A stretch of 30,845 nucleotides of DNA from Phoronis australis (taxonomy: Eukaryota; Phoronida; Phoronidae). The translations under genes and the position numbers were made by a program. The stretch covers positions 5,126-35,970 of the forward strand of contig NMRA01001243.1 in the NCBI GenBank assembly GCA_002633005.1, written 5' to 3'. Shown here one piece after another: positions 18,844 to 27,688 of the stretch (its first letter is position 1; each line of letters begins with the position of its first letter). Below the pieces are notes generated by a model. That model had not been told where the DNA came from, did not search any database, and saw nothing but the letters and a program-made list of their open reading frames with translations.

Positions 18844-20907
18844 TCAGTTTGGCAGATACTTGTAAATCTTTATGTAACCAGATTTCTCAAGCACAGCAAC
18901 CTCTCCTGGGCCGAAAATTGTTATCCCTGATGGTTTGTTGACTTCTCCAGACTGGATCGGGAAAGCCACTTTTCCTGTTAGATTAGAAACCAGCGCAACT
19001 CTACCAGTATTTTGGATGGGATCCTTTGGGAATGAAAATTCTTTTTTTGCTACCTTCGTACATTTACCAAACGAAAATCCAGAACTCTGGCTTCCAAACG
19101 TAGATGCAGATGTTGAAGGTACAACTTTACGGTCAGAACAACTGTCAGTCAAAAGAATATTTCCCCAGCGGTCGACACATATGCCTGTAGGAGTATCTAC
19201 TGCGTTACCGTACACGTAAGTGTGGTCAACTTTGGGAATTTTGTGATTGATGGCCTGTATTTTGCCGTAGCCTTCGTCAATTACGAGCAGCTGGTTAGAT
19301 CCATTGAAGCAAAGCTTGTGAGGCCGAAATGTGTCCAGTCCTAATGCTGTTTTGTCAATTACGTGTTTGGTGTTACACTCAAGGTCCAGAAGTAGAATGC
19401 GACCTTGCGTCAAATCTGAGACACCAATCAGATTGTTGTTACACGCAATATGTCCTTGACCTTCATAAATTTCTTCTGCGACCTTGAGCGCACGACCTTG
19501 CATATCATACTTCACCACGCTGCACATGTTGTCGTCGGTTATAAAGATTGCTTTGTCGTTGCATGTAACATCTGAAAGATTTTCGATAGTATGCCTTTCC
19601 TGCTCCTGTTCTAACTGTAACACAAAACGGCAAGTAAGCTTATCAAAGACCTTTACACTGTTGTAACTATCCGCTAGAACCAACCATTTGTCGTTCGTCG
19701 AAAGAGACAAGCAGTTCCACTGGTGCTCCGTTTGGCGTTGAGAACCAAAGTAACACAACCTAACAGCACTGGCGAGTGGAACTGTCAAAGCCATTTCTGT
19801 GTACGTGGTCTCCAGCTTTTGGGTCTGAAATGCAGTGAGTGGAGCTACACTTAAGTCAGGATTCAATTCCAGCGGGTGAAAAGAGAATATCGGCTTCTCA
19901 AAAGACGTTGCCACGTCTAAAGCCTTCAATTCCTGAAGACGATTCTTAATCATTGAAAATTGGTTCAAAATTTGAACGCTAAGTTCCGACTCGAGAACTT
20001 TTTCAACGTATTTTAAGGAACTCGAAATTTTTATGCGAATGTCGTCTGCTTTGGTGCGGGCTTCTTCGATGGGAATGCGAGCCAAGTCTACTTCAGATTC
20101 CAATTTGTCTAAAGCAGCTTTTTCCTCCGTTTCTAAGTCAGCAAGAATCCTATTTTTGCCTCTACTGAAAATTTGTCGGACTTCAGAAATCGCCTCCCGT
20201 TCAAGAAAATCCAAACTATCTGCGACCTTATTTCGCTCTTCACACAACAGTTCTGAATGCTCCTCGGCATCTTTTAAAGGTTCCATCATACGCCTTAGAT
20301 CATCGCACGCCTTCTTCGTAGCTTCGTCAAGACTCTTTATGTTATGGTTATTGTGATCGAGTGCCTTGCATAATAGGCACACAGCTTTTTGACAATTTTC
20401 GCAATACACTTTGATGGCTTCATCACGGTGTACGTCACATAGAGTTTTCTTGGACTTCCAGAACTCTTCGAAATGACTTTCACTTCTCATTTCTTCCAAT
20501 GTGACTACGTGATGACTTGCAGTGCTTCTCGTCACACCGTGGAACTTGGAACATTCTCCACACAGGTGGTCTTGGCATTGTAAGCATATTGAGACTGCTT
20601 GGTTCTGTGCGCCCTTTAGTTCACATATATCACATTGTACTTCTTTCTGGTCTTGCAGTAAGTTGCAAGTTTCAAAAAGAAAAGTATTTCGTGGAATGCC
20701 GGAGACACCTTCCTTAGATATTGTACATTCCGTAAAACACACGGAACACTGAAGTTTCTCGCTTTCTTCTTGCTCTGCCATGCTTTTAAGACATGTTTCA
20801 CAAAAAGAGTGGAGACACGATAGAATTTTAGGGTCAGTCATTCTTTCGGAGCAGCCTGGACATGAAAGCATTTCGCCTAATTCTTCTTCCTTCTTCGAAA
20901 ACGACAT
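18844..20907 (-). CDS. TRIM56-type E3 ubiquitin ligase: RING, two B-boxes, coiled coil, NHL-like propeller
   Basis: Proteins of this kind attach ubiquitin to targets, using the RING to recruit E2 enzymes and the C-terminal propeller to bind substrate or RNA. The 687-residue frame is complete in one exon. The C3HC4 RING uses C16, C19, C31, H33, C36, C39, C54 and C57. B-box 1 spans about 92-133 (C92, C95, C108, C111, C116, C119). B-box 2 spans 157-188 (C157, H160, C169, C172, C177, C180, H185, H188). A charged coiled coil covers about 195-330. About 385-685 forms repeated strand units such as WLVLADSYNSVKVFD and GNILLTDSCSDRKV, typical of NHL-like propellers. No filamin domain fits in the short linker, which argues against TRIM2/3/45/71 and for a TRIM56-type layout (human TRIM56 is about 755 residues). 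Residues 597-616, rich in Ser, Gly and Phe, look like an extra loop. A splice acceptor lies six bases upstream of the ATG. TRIM56 acts in antiviral signalling in vertebrates; that role here is only inference. Confidence 0.93.
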   Translation of the reverse strand: MSFSKKEEELGEMLSCPGCSERMTDPKILSCLHSFCETCLKSMAEQEESEKLQCSVCFTECTISKEGVSGIPRNTFLFETCNLLQDQKEVQCDICELKGAQNQAVSICLQCQDHLCGECSKFHGVTRSTASHHVVTLEEMRSESHFEEFWKSKKTLCDVHRDEAIKVYCENCQKAVCLLCKALDHNNHNIKSLDEATKKACDDLRRMMEPLKDAEEHSELLCEERNKVADSLDFLEREAISEVRQIFSRGKNRILADLETEEKAALDKLESEVDLARIPIEEARTKADDIRIKISSSLKYVEKVLESELSVQILNQFSMIKNRLQELKALDVATSFEKPIFSFHPLELNPDLSVAPLTAFQTQKLETTYTEMALTVPLASAVRLCYFGSQRQTEHQWNCLSLSTNDKWLVLADSYNSVKVFDKLTCRFVLQLEQEQERHTIENLSDVTCNDKAIFITDDNMCSVVKYDMQGRALKVAEEIYEGQGHIACNNNLIGVSDLTQGRILLLDLECNTKHVIDKTALGLDTFRPHKLCFNGSNQLLVIDEGYGKIQAINHKIPKVDHTYVYGNAVDTPTGICVDRWGNILLTDSCSDRKVVPSTSASTFGSQSSGFSFGKCTKVAKKEFSFPKDPIQNTGRVALVSNLTGKVAFPIQSGEVNKPSGITIFGPGEVAVLEKSGYIKIYKYLPN

Positions 20908-20930
20908 CTTTTTCTGAAAATAGAGAACAA
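20908..20930 (-). other. 3' splice acceptor just upstream of the TRIM start codon
   Basis: On the minus strand a pyrimidine-rich tract, TTCTCTATTTTCAG, ends at 20914, leaving only AAAAAG before the ATG at 20907. This implies a 5' UTR intron with at least one non-coding exon farther right, so the true promoter is not at the coding start. A GTAAGT donor candidate on the minus strand at 22027-22022 could end such an exon, but this is unproven. Confidence 0.55.
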
Positions 20931-21357
20931 ATTATAATCCTTCCGTGACAAGTGTATGAAGACTTCACAATTTATACCCAAGCCCAACAAACATTGGATT
21001 ACATTCAGTCAGTAATTCACTGATGAAAATGGATTTACGGTTTCATCCATTTAGCACATCCAATAGCTTTAATAACGTGCGTCCAAAGTTATTGATGTCG
21101 CGTGAGTGCGGTAATGGCTGTCCGAGTTAAAAATTGATAGGCAGCTGGTGCCATAAACAGCGGTAAACCATTAGCAATGAACATAATGCTCAGGGATGGC
21201 AAGACGAAAAACACATACAAATCACAAAGCTAGGCAAACACGAATTTATGGCACAACAATGACGGTATTTTCGTTAAAAACGACGAACTTTACACGGTCA
21301 GTATATACTGGTGAAAACAGTGCTATTCGATCAAGGCTATTAAAGTTATAATTGCTG
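20931..21357. other. Probable 5' UTR intron of the TRIM gene; no other feature seen
   Basis: It lies directly upstream of the TRIM acceptor. No open frame with a recognisable domain and no repeat was noticed. Confidence 0.4.
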
Positions 21358-21585
21358 GCGGTCTAGTACACGTTGTACCTAACTTGCGCTGGCTGTTCAG
21401 GTGAGCCCGTTGCACAGATCACCTGGTACAATTTTTATGCTTTTTGTCAATTTATAGCTAAAACCGAGTTGAGGAGCTAGAGACCTGACTCAAGAGACTA
21501 GCAGTGGGCCCCAGTGAGACTGGAAGTCTCGACCTTCTGTTAAGGAAGCTGACACTAATCCACAAGCCTCCACTGCGTCCTCGAC
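21358..21585 (-). mobile_element. tRNA-derived SINE, older copy
   Basis: It aligns along its whole length with 25428-25655. Both share gcggYctag at the left edge, then gatcacct, tttttatgctttWtt, aaaaccgagYtgaggagctag, gacYtgactcaag and the head region. The tRNA-like head lies at the right end, so the element reads on the minus strand. Its B box is decayed (GACTTCCAGTCTC instead of GGTTCGAGTCC), which makes it the older, transcriptionally dead copy. Confidence 0.75.
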
Positions 21586-24500
21586 TTAGAAATTCCAGCA
21601 TTACACATCAGTCTACTATTCTTACTTTGAAAAAATATGGAGAAAACCTATTTAGTTTATCGAAGCAGTTCACGTTTCCCCTGTCTTGAATATTCCTTTT
21701 GTCATAAAATAATAGTTACATGTAGTCAAAGCACCTTTATATAGGTGTACGTAGCGATCCGAAGAAACATCTATGTAATTCTACGTCAACTGCCTTCTTA
21801 AAATTCATTTCAACCAAATGACAACAATTAAGTAGATATCTTCCTACAATTAATTTGATCTTAAACATCGATATAATGGTCATTCACTTTTCATAATGTG
21901 TTTTGCAAATGCTATTCCTACAGCTTATGATCTGCTCTTTTCTAGGAAAAAAGACATTTCATCTTAAAAACGCGGCTAGAAACCCGTCATCAGTCACGAA
22001 AATCAATGTTTGCGTTCGGCGACTTACTGATATGAAGTTGTTTCGTACGTACTGAGTGGGTCACATTGGAAGTGATTTCTGAGCGTTTAGAGTTGTCCAA
22101 TCCCAGTAAGGCTGAATCGCTTTCGAGTTGGTGACGGTTTCGATGGTAACGTTAATAGGATCCCATCGCGGTTAGGTATGCATGTAGTCCTATTGACACC
22201 ATTTAATGAAAGTAAAATGCCTAATTCGTATTTAGCTACCTGAACAGAGCGAAACTTAACTTTCTGATGAACGCAACTGTAGGACTAAGATCTGTTCTTT
22301 TCTTGTGCTTGATTCTTGGTAATGAGAGTACGTCAACGAGCCGTGTTTTTTGCTTTCGCAGGACATGTTCTGTGAGTACAGGGCGTTTTTGTAAGTCACT
22401 GAGCTTAGTTTACAAGTCCGCGAACCGTGTTCATGAATGCGTTCGGTTAGCTTGAAAAAAGTTCTTTTAAAACATATTGACCAGTCAGTGTCCCATTGCA
22501 GCTAACAATCGGTCCCTTTCTTCGAAAAATTGTAGAACTTAGTTCTATCCCAGGCAACACTCAAACCTCACGACAAATCATTTCAGTTTACACCAGTTTA
22601 TCAGGATTGACCATATTGGGAATACCGATCCCGAGCATACTCATTTGATTTACACTCGCCTTTCACTCGTGAGATCTTTCGAGGTCATGCGAATTAGTTC
22701 TCGATGTTTTCGCAAGAAACTAAGTGAACGGAACGTACTCCTTGTAACGTGAATTAATCACTGACACAGCAAGTGAATTTCTCATTCATTTCTAAAAAAA
22801 CACCTGTAGTATGTTGGAGAAACTATTTGCCTTGGAAAACCCGGACCAGGGAACACTGGTTCTCATAATATTCATCTACAGAGCTCTAATCATTGTTTTG
22901 GGCAATGCTCTTTCAATGACACTGCTATTTTTATAATAGACCTACAGCAAGGGAGCTAAAAATATCAATTGGTGTAAGTCCAGGTTGCCATTGTTATTTA
23001 GTCTGCTGTTATACTCCCGTGTAACTGACTGTGTCTGTGTAGCATTATTTGTTGATGGGCCTAGCAAGGTGGCCACTGTTTTTGCTTCTTAAGATGGTGT
23101 TCTAAACACCGAAACATGTGAAGCCGATTTAAACCTTTCTTTACTCTTAGCAAAATATGCTGGTACTTGCTATTATAGAAACTTTCTATTGTAGAGCAAA
23201 ACTGCACAGGCCAAGTAACTACACCTAAATTACCCGTGTTCTTTGTAAAGTTAGCAATAGAAGTTTAAACACAGAACTCTCTTATCAGATTCAATTCAGT
23301 TCAGGAAATTAACAGCAATTTAGCACAGAAAGATACATGTATTTTGTCATTCCATTTGTCTGAAATGCTTTTCTAGAATATATATATGCACAAAAGAAAA
23401 CTTATGTAGTTACTCGTCCAGGATTTTTCTTCGAAAAACATCCCACTGACGTTAACAATGGGTCAACAAACATCTTAAATTTCAGCCAACGCGACAATTA
23501 CATTCACTCCACATATGTAAGGAATTTTCTCATTCATTTTTTATAAATTCTTTTTGTAATGGAATAAAGTGTGATAGAGAAAAACAAACACCATTACTGC
23601 GGACATCGATCGACCCTTTCTACGAAAAATGAATCCCAAGCTCAATGCAGGCGTCATATTACAAATACACTGAACAAATCAGCAAAACGTTTTAAGGTTA
23701 CGCAGAATCTTATCGTCAAGTCTGACTATGTATTTAGCCAAAACATATATAAATATAGATTTTAATTAAGTAAAATTAGCTTTATAAAAAGTCTGTAGAA
23801 TTTCGTTGTTTTACTTTTACCGTTCTCCATGATAGCAAGCGGCAGCATATGTTAACAAAAACAACAATGGATATACCGTTCTGCCATTAATTGATAGCAA
23901 ACACAACTATCCAACAGGATCAAATTGCGTTTGATATAAATGTTCAAGATAGAAAAACAAAAAGGATGTTACAGTTTCAGTAAGTTGATTTTTTCTTTCA
24001 TTTCCTTCTCAAAGAATTTTTGAGTTTTTCAGGAAGATCATAAAAAGGTCCTATTGTTGATTGCCCCCCATCCAAACTACCAATATACAAAAATCATAAA
24101 ACGTTTTTCAAGACAATGCGTAAAGCATATGTAAATGAATGCGATCATCCATTTCTGACATACGGTGTTCCCATGTTTGGACAGTCTTCTATAGAGTCCT
24201 ACATAACATAAAGTTGGCATTATATTGGCATTATATTCGTACATTCTATCTAATAAGTTTTAGTTTAGGCCACCTGCAGTTACAAAATTGGACACCTAAA
24301 AACGTGAATTCTAGGCTTGGAGAGAATTGGGAGTTCTTTCTGTCAAGCCCTAAATCACTTATAAACTGTGTACGGAACAATTTCATAACGGAAAGTGGCG
24401 GGTCAAATCAAAAGTTGTTATTGGACCGTAATGCCACTTTTAGTTGATGAAGCGTTCAAGTTTTGTAACTTTGCTACAATACAATTGAACCCAAAGGAGG

Positions 24501-24813
24501 AAAGACAAATAATCGTTTCTGCTGTTCCCTTGAAAAATCACGGCCACACACCCGTAACTCGAAGGCACTGTAACACTATGGCAAATTGTCTCAGGGCAGG
24601 CGAGCGTCTGGACTTTTTGACGTTCGGATTCAGCTCAAGTTTGTTCAGCCGTTGGTTTGAATTCGTTGTCAGTTCCGTGTTAGCCTCATGACAGTTCTTT
24701 ACATGGTGTGGAAAAAATGCAAACTTACCGAGCAAACAGCAATTATTCACTTGACACTTCCACACTTGAAAGGTACGTCTTGTTCATATACTTGTCGACA
24801 TAGAAAAGACCAG
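21586..24813. other. No gene supported; AT-rich sequence
   Basis: Open frames such as plus 22267-22455, plus 24139-24447 and minus 24538-24765 have no recognisable domain. Loosely similar blocks near 22495-22530, 23430-23460 and 23600-23630 (variants of ccctttcttcgaaaaat and taacaatgggtc) suggest an old, diverged repeat. A hairpin followed by GAAAC at 23088-23115 is described separately. Part may be 5' UTR intron of the TRIM gene. Confidence 0.4.
23088..23115 (+). other. Hammerhead-like hairpin followed by GAAAC
   Basis: The sequence reads CTTAAGA, T, then a perfect 6-bp stem GGTGTT-CTA-AACACC, then GAAAC. Hammerhead ribozymes have CUGANGA, stem II, GAAA in this order, and such motifs occur in Penelope-like retroelements. 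Here the invariant G of CUGA is U and one extra U precedes the stem, so an active ribozyme is unlikely. It may be a decayed element end or chance. Confidence 0.2.
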
Positions 24814-25105
24814 AGCCGCTTCCGATAACGCTCGTGACGTCACGAGTACTGCCTGTACCGTAAAATCTCGCATACCAGTATAAGCTCTGGGATAAGGAAG
24901 AAGAAATGCTCTAGTCGAATGGCAATTATTTCGACTACAGTTGTTGTATGATTGCAGTAATTCGTGTTATGGGAAAGGAAGAAGTTGATCAGAAATGAAT
25001 TGTGGCTTGAGAGACAAGACCCGCAACTCTTAAGAAAAAAATGTGTTAAGATAATTGTCTATTTTTGTGAATTTGTTTTCAAAATGCAATATTCACATAT
25101 TTTAA
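24814..25105. repeat. Dispersed CRE-containing repeat, copy 2
   Basis: It is collinear with 2355-2690. The CRE octamer TGACGTCA is at 24835-24842. It lacks the extra bases between the left-edge block and the CRE found in copy 1, and the TATA-like sequence of copy 1 is replaced by ccgataac. No supported coding exon lies to its left, unlike copy 1. Confidence 0.75.
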
Positions 25106-25427
25106 AAATTGTACCTTTCACGAAATATGCGAGTTGTTTGGGACGACATAGATTGATTTCAATTACTGGGCAAATAATTCCGGATGCTTTTCAAGTTTTT
25201 TTATTTTCCATGCTTTTGCAGACATGAATTTTCAATTTAGAAGTGCGTAGACAGATTCTCATAAAATTTTGCACACGTATTTTGTGGTATGTGGCACTGA
25301 GAGAGAACCAGGGTCTTAGGCATGTGATTTCCTCACCGACAATGGGTTAATGAGCTTAAGACGTCTGATAATAGTTGTTTGAGTGTATATAAAAATTAGA
25401 GTCACGGTTCCCTGCACATCAGTTGTA
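25106..25427. other. No feature seen between dispersed repeat and SINE
   Basis: AT-rich sequence. The plus open frame 24964-25227 has no recognisable motif and overlaps the end of the repeat. Nothing else is supported. Confidence 0.5.
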
Positions 25428-25655
25428 GGCGGCCTAGCTGGCACGTGTTGTACCAGACGTGCGCAGGTCTCTCAGTTGGGCCCATTGCATTGATCACCTT
25501 GAACCATTTTTATGCTTTATTAATATATAGTTAAAACCGAGCTGAGGAGCTAGAAACTTGACTCAAGGGTCTAGCAGTGTACCCCAGTGGGACTCGAACC
25601 CACGAACTTGAGTATAGGAAGCGACACTTATACCTTACCAAGCCACACTGCCTCC
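25428..25655 (-). mobile_element. tRNA-derived SINE with intact-looking internal promoter
   Basis: Read on the minus strand, the element begins at 25655 with a tRNA-like head of about 74 bases. The A box resembles GTGGCTTGGTAAG (25646-25634) and the B box is GGTTCGAGTCCC (25600-25589), closed by CACTGGGG. Together these are a type-2 RNA polymerase III promoter. A unique body follows, with aaaaccgagctgaggagct-like sequence shared with the copy at 21358-21585. The head is not a functional tRNA gene, because the body continues directly with no terminator and the acceptor stem pairs poorly. No reverse transcriptase partner could be assigned from the tail. Confidence 0.8.
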
Positions 25656-27688
25656 ATCACCTTCGTTCATAAGATTGAAAAGTATGGTGTTCATTAGGAC
25701 CATGAGCGACATCCATAGCTTGTAACTAATCATGTCAAGTAAACAAAGCTCACTTTAACAGAAATATTTCATTGGCACCGATAAATAGAACAGAGATCGT
25801 GGAAATTTTCTCCCAACGCAATCACTCTTCCTCACCAACCAATCACTGTAGTGGCGGTCATTTTTTCCAGTCTACGGCGCTAATAAGTCCCTAGTATCTG
25901 GCAAAAGACTCGTATTTCACTTTGTGCAGTATAATAGCTTTTATCACTAGAAACGTGCTCTGCCTAACGGGCTTCTTGGCTCGAGTGATAGGTAAGTGCC
26001 GTGTTTTTCAAAGCGTAGACATCACTTGTAATTCGAGGAAGGTGTAATTTGAAATGAATTTCATCTACCTGAAGGCGCCGAAGTCAAAAGTATTTTTGAC
26101 GGAGTGTTGGATCATGCCAACTTTACGCTGTCATCGCAAAGTCAGTAAGTCATCATGTAGTGTGTACAAATATAAGAGAAAACGTAGTTAGGTGTTTAGA
26201 AACCCGTTTTGAGCCAATAGTGCATGTATTTGTTGAAATCTGTATTCAGTGATATGTATTTTTCAGAATAAGCAGAATTGTTCCGATTTAGTTCAGTGCA
26301 TACAAAGCGCTCAAAATCACCAATGTCATATCACAAACAATAAAAAACAACTCCGCCCGTCGACCGGCTACCAAATTAGAACACCCGCAAACAATACTTG
26401 ACGAGAAGTTAATTAACTGATTTCGAGTTATGGGTATTTATTGGTCGATACATAATACGTAGAGTCGGGCCAACCGATCCCACTATTGCGTTTAGTGTGA
26501 AGATATTAATGCTCGTTTTCCCACGATTTATGGTATAATAAAGAGTGCCGAGGCGTTGCATTTGGGCTGGTTGTGACAACAAACACGGTATTTGAGCACA
26601 GTGTCGCTCTCTTTACTTTCCCGAGAACATCAGAGATGAAGCAAAGATATGGCTCAAGATTGCACAAGAAACGTGCGTGTCAGTGGACATGATACACTGG
26701 CTCTAGTTATGTTCATACGTCACTATTATATCCATTGAGCAAGCAAACTTTTAATTCAGGTCCCACCGTCCCTTTTATTTTGCCTTTTTTGTGAGATATT
26801 GAATTCACGGTTATGATGAGGAGTGCTATAACGGGAAGGTTTGATGATGCTTGCAATATAGTCTCTTGTCAAAACAAGGTCAAGGATTGTTTTAAGCACT
26901 TTAAAGTAAAAATTATGTGTTAATAGTAGACTCCTAGTCGTGAATATAAGCATATAAAAAGCAGCTGATTCTACTACTACCCAATGTCCGTTAGCAATTG
27001 CTCATGTGATGTCATGGACATCGTGTATCAGCCTTCACAAATATATGTGTTTTTCCAGTCTTAACCCGTGTTTATATCCGTAAGCAGAGTTTTGAAGCGG
27101 TCGCTCATATCGCCGGCCATTTTGAATGAGGCCTAAAGTCGTGACCGTTTCGTTTAGACGGAAATACACGAAGTCAAGGCCACACAACTCAACCACAGTT
27201 TCAATTAAAATAAATTGTTATGTTTTGCACCCAACTCCGATGTGCACAGACGTTTTCAATGAGGATGTTTACGTAAAACGCTAGGAACCCAGCATCAATT
27301 ATATCTCTGTATTTTATTTCTTTGGCTTTACAAAACTTGAGCGACCCTGGGACATTTTGATACATTCTTCAAGCTACCCCTGGAGCGCCTGTTTGAGCAG
27401 ATCTGGACGATGTATATTTTCGAAAATTATTCTGAAAATGCATGAAAAAGTGGATTTGTGAAATGTGTTGTTTTTTAAGATACATTTAAAAATGAAGCCA
27501 CTCACTCACTGATTATTATGTGAATATCAACGCGTCCGGGTATACGTTTGACGTTCGTAAGCAGACGAACGCTGTAAACGTCACCGCTACATATCACGAG
27601 ACCGCGCGGAAGACGAAATAAGATCATTAACGACTTTAGTTCACTCACGACTTTATGGCCTCCGACAGTATGTGGTGTGAATGACACT
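25656..27688. other. No gene supported; possible endonuclease remnant near 26.8 kb
   Basis: The minus-strand frame 26756-26953 includes KTILDLVLTRDYIASII, which weakly resembles the ILDLVLT...SDH region of some non-LTR retrotransposon endonucleases, but no SDH follows. A GCCATTTTGAAT sequence near 27116-27127 is a lone YY1-like site. Otherwise the stretch is AT-rich with nothing recognisable. Confidence 0.4.

Noticed and set aside
25582-25655. A functional tRNA gene
   Set aside because: The head has A and B boxes but continues directly into a SINE body repeated at 21.4 kb, with no T-run terminator after the head and poor acceptor stem pairing.
27095-27140. Promoter near 27.1 kb from a GCCATTTTGAAT site
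   Set aside because: A single YY1-like site without other promoter motifs or an adjacent coding exon is not enough.
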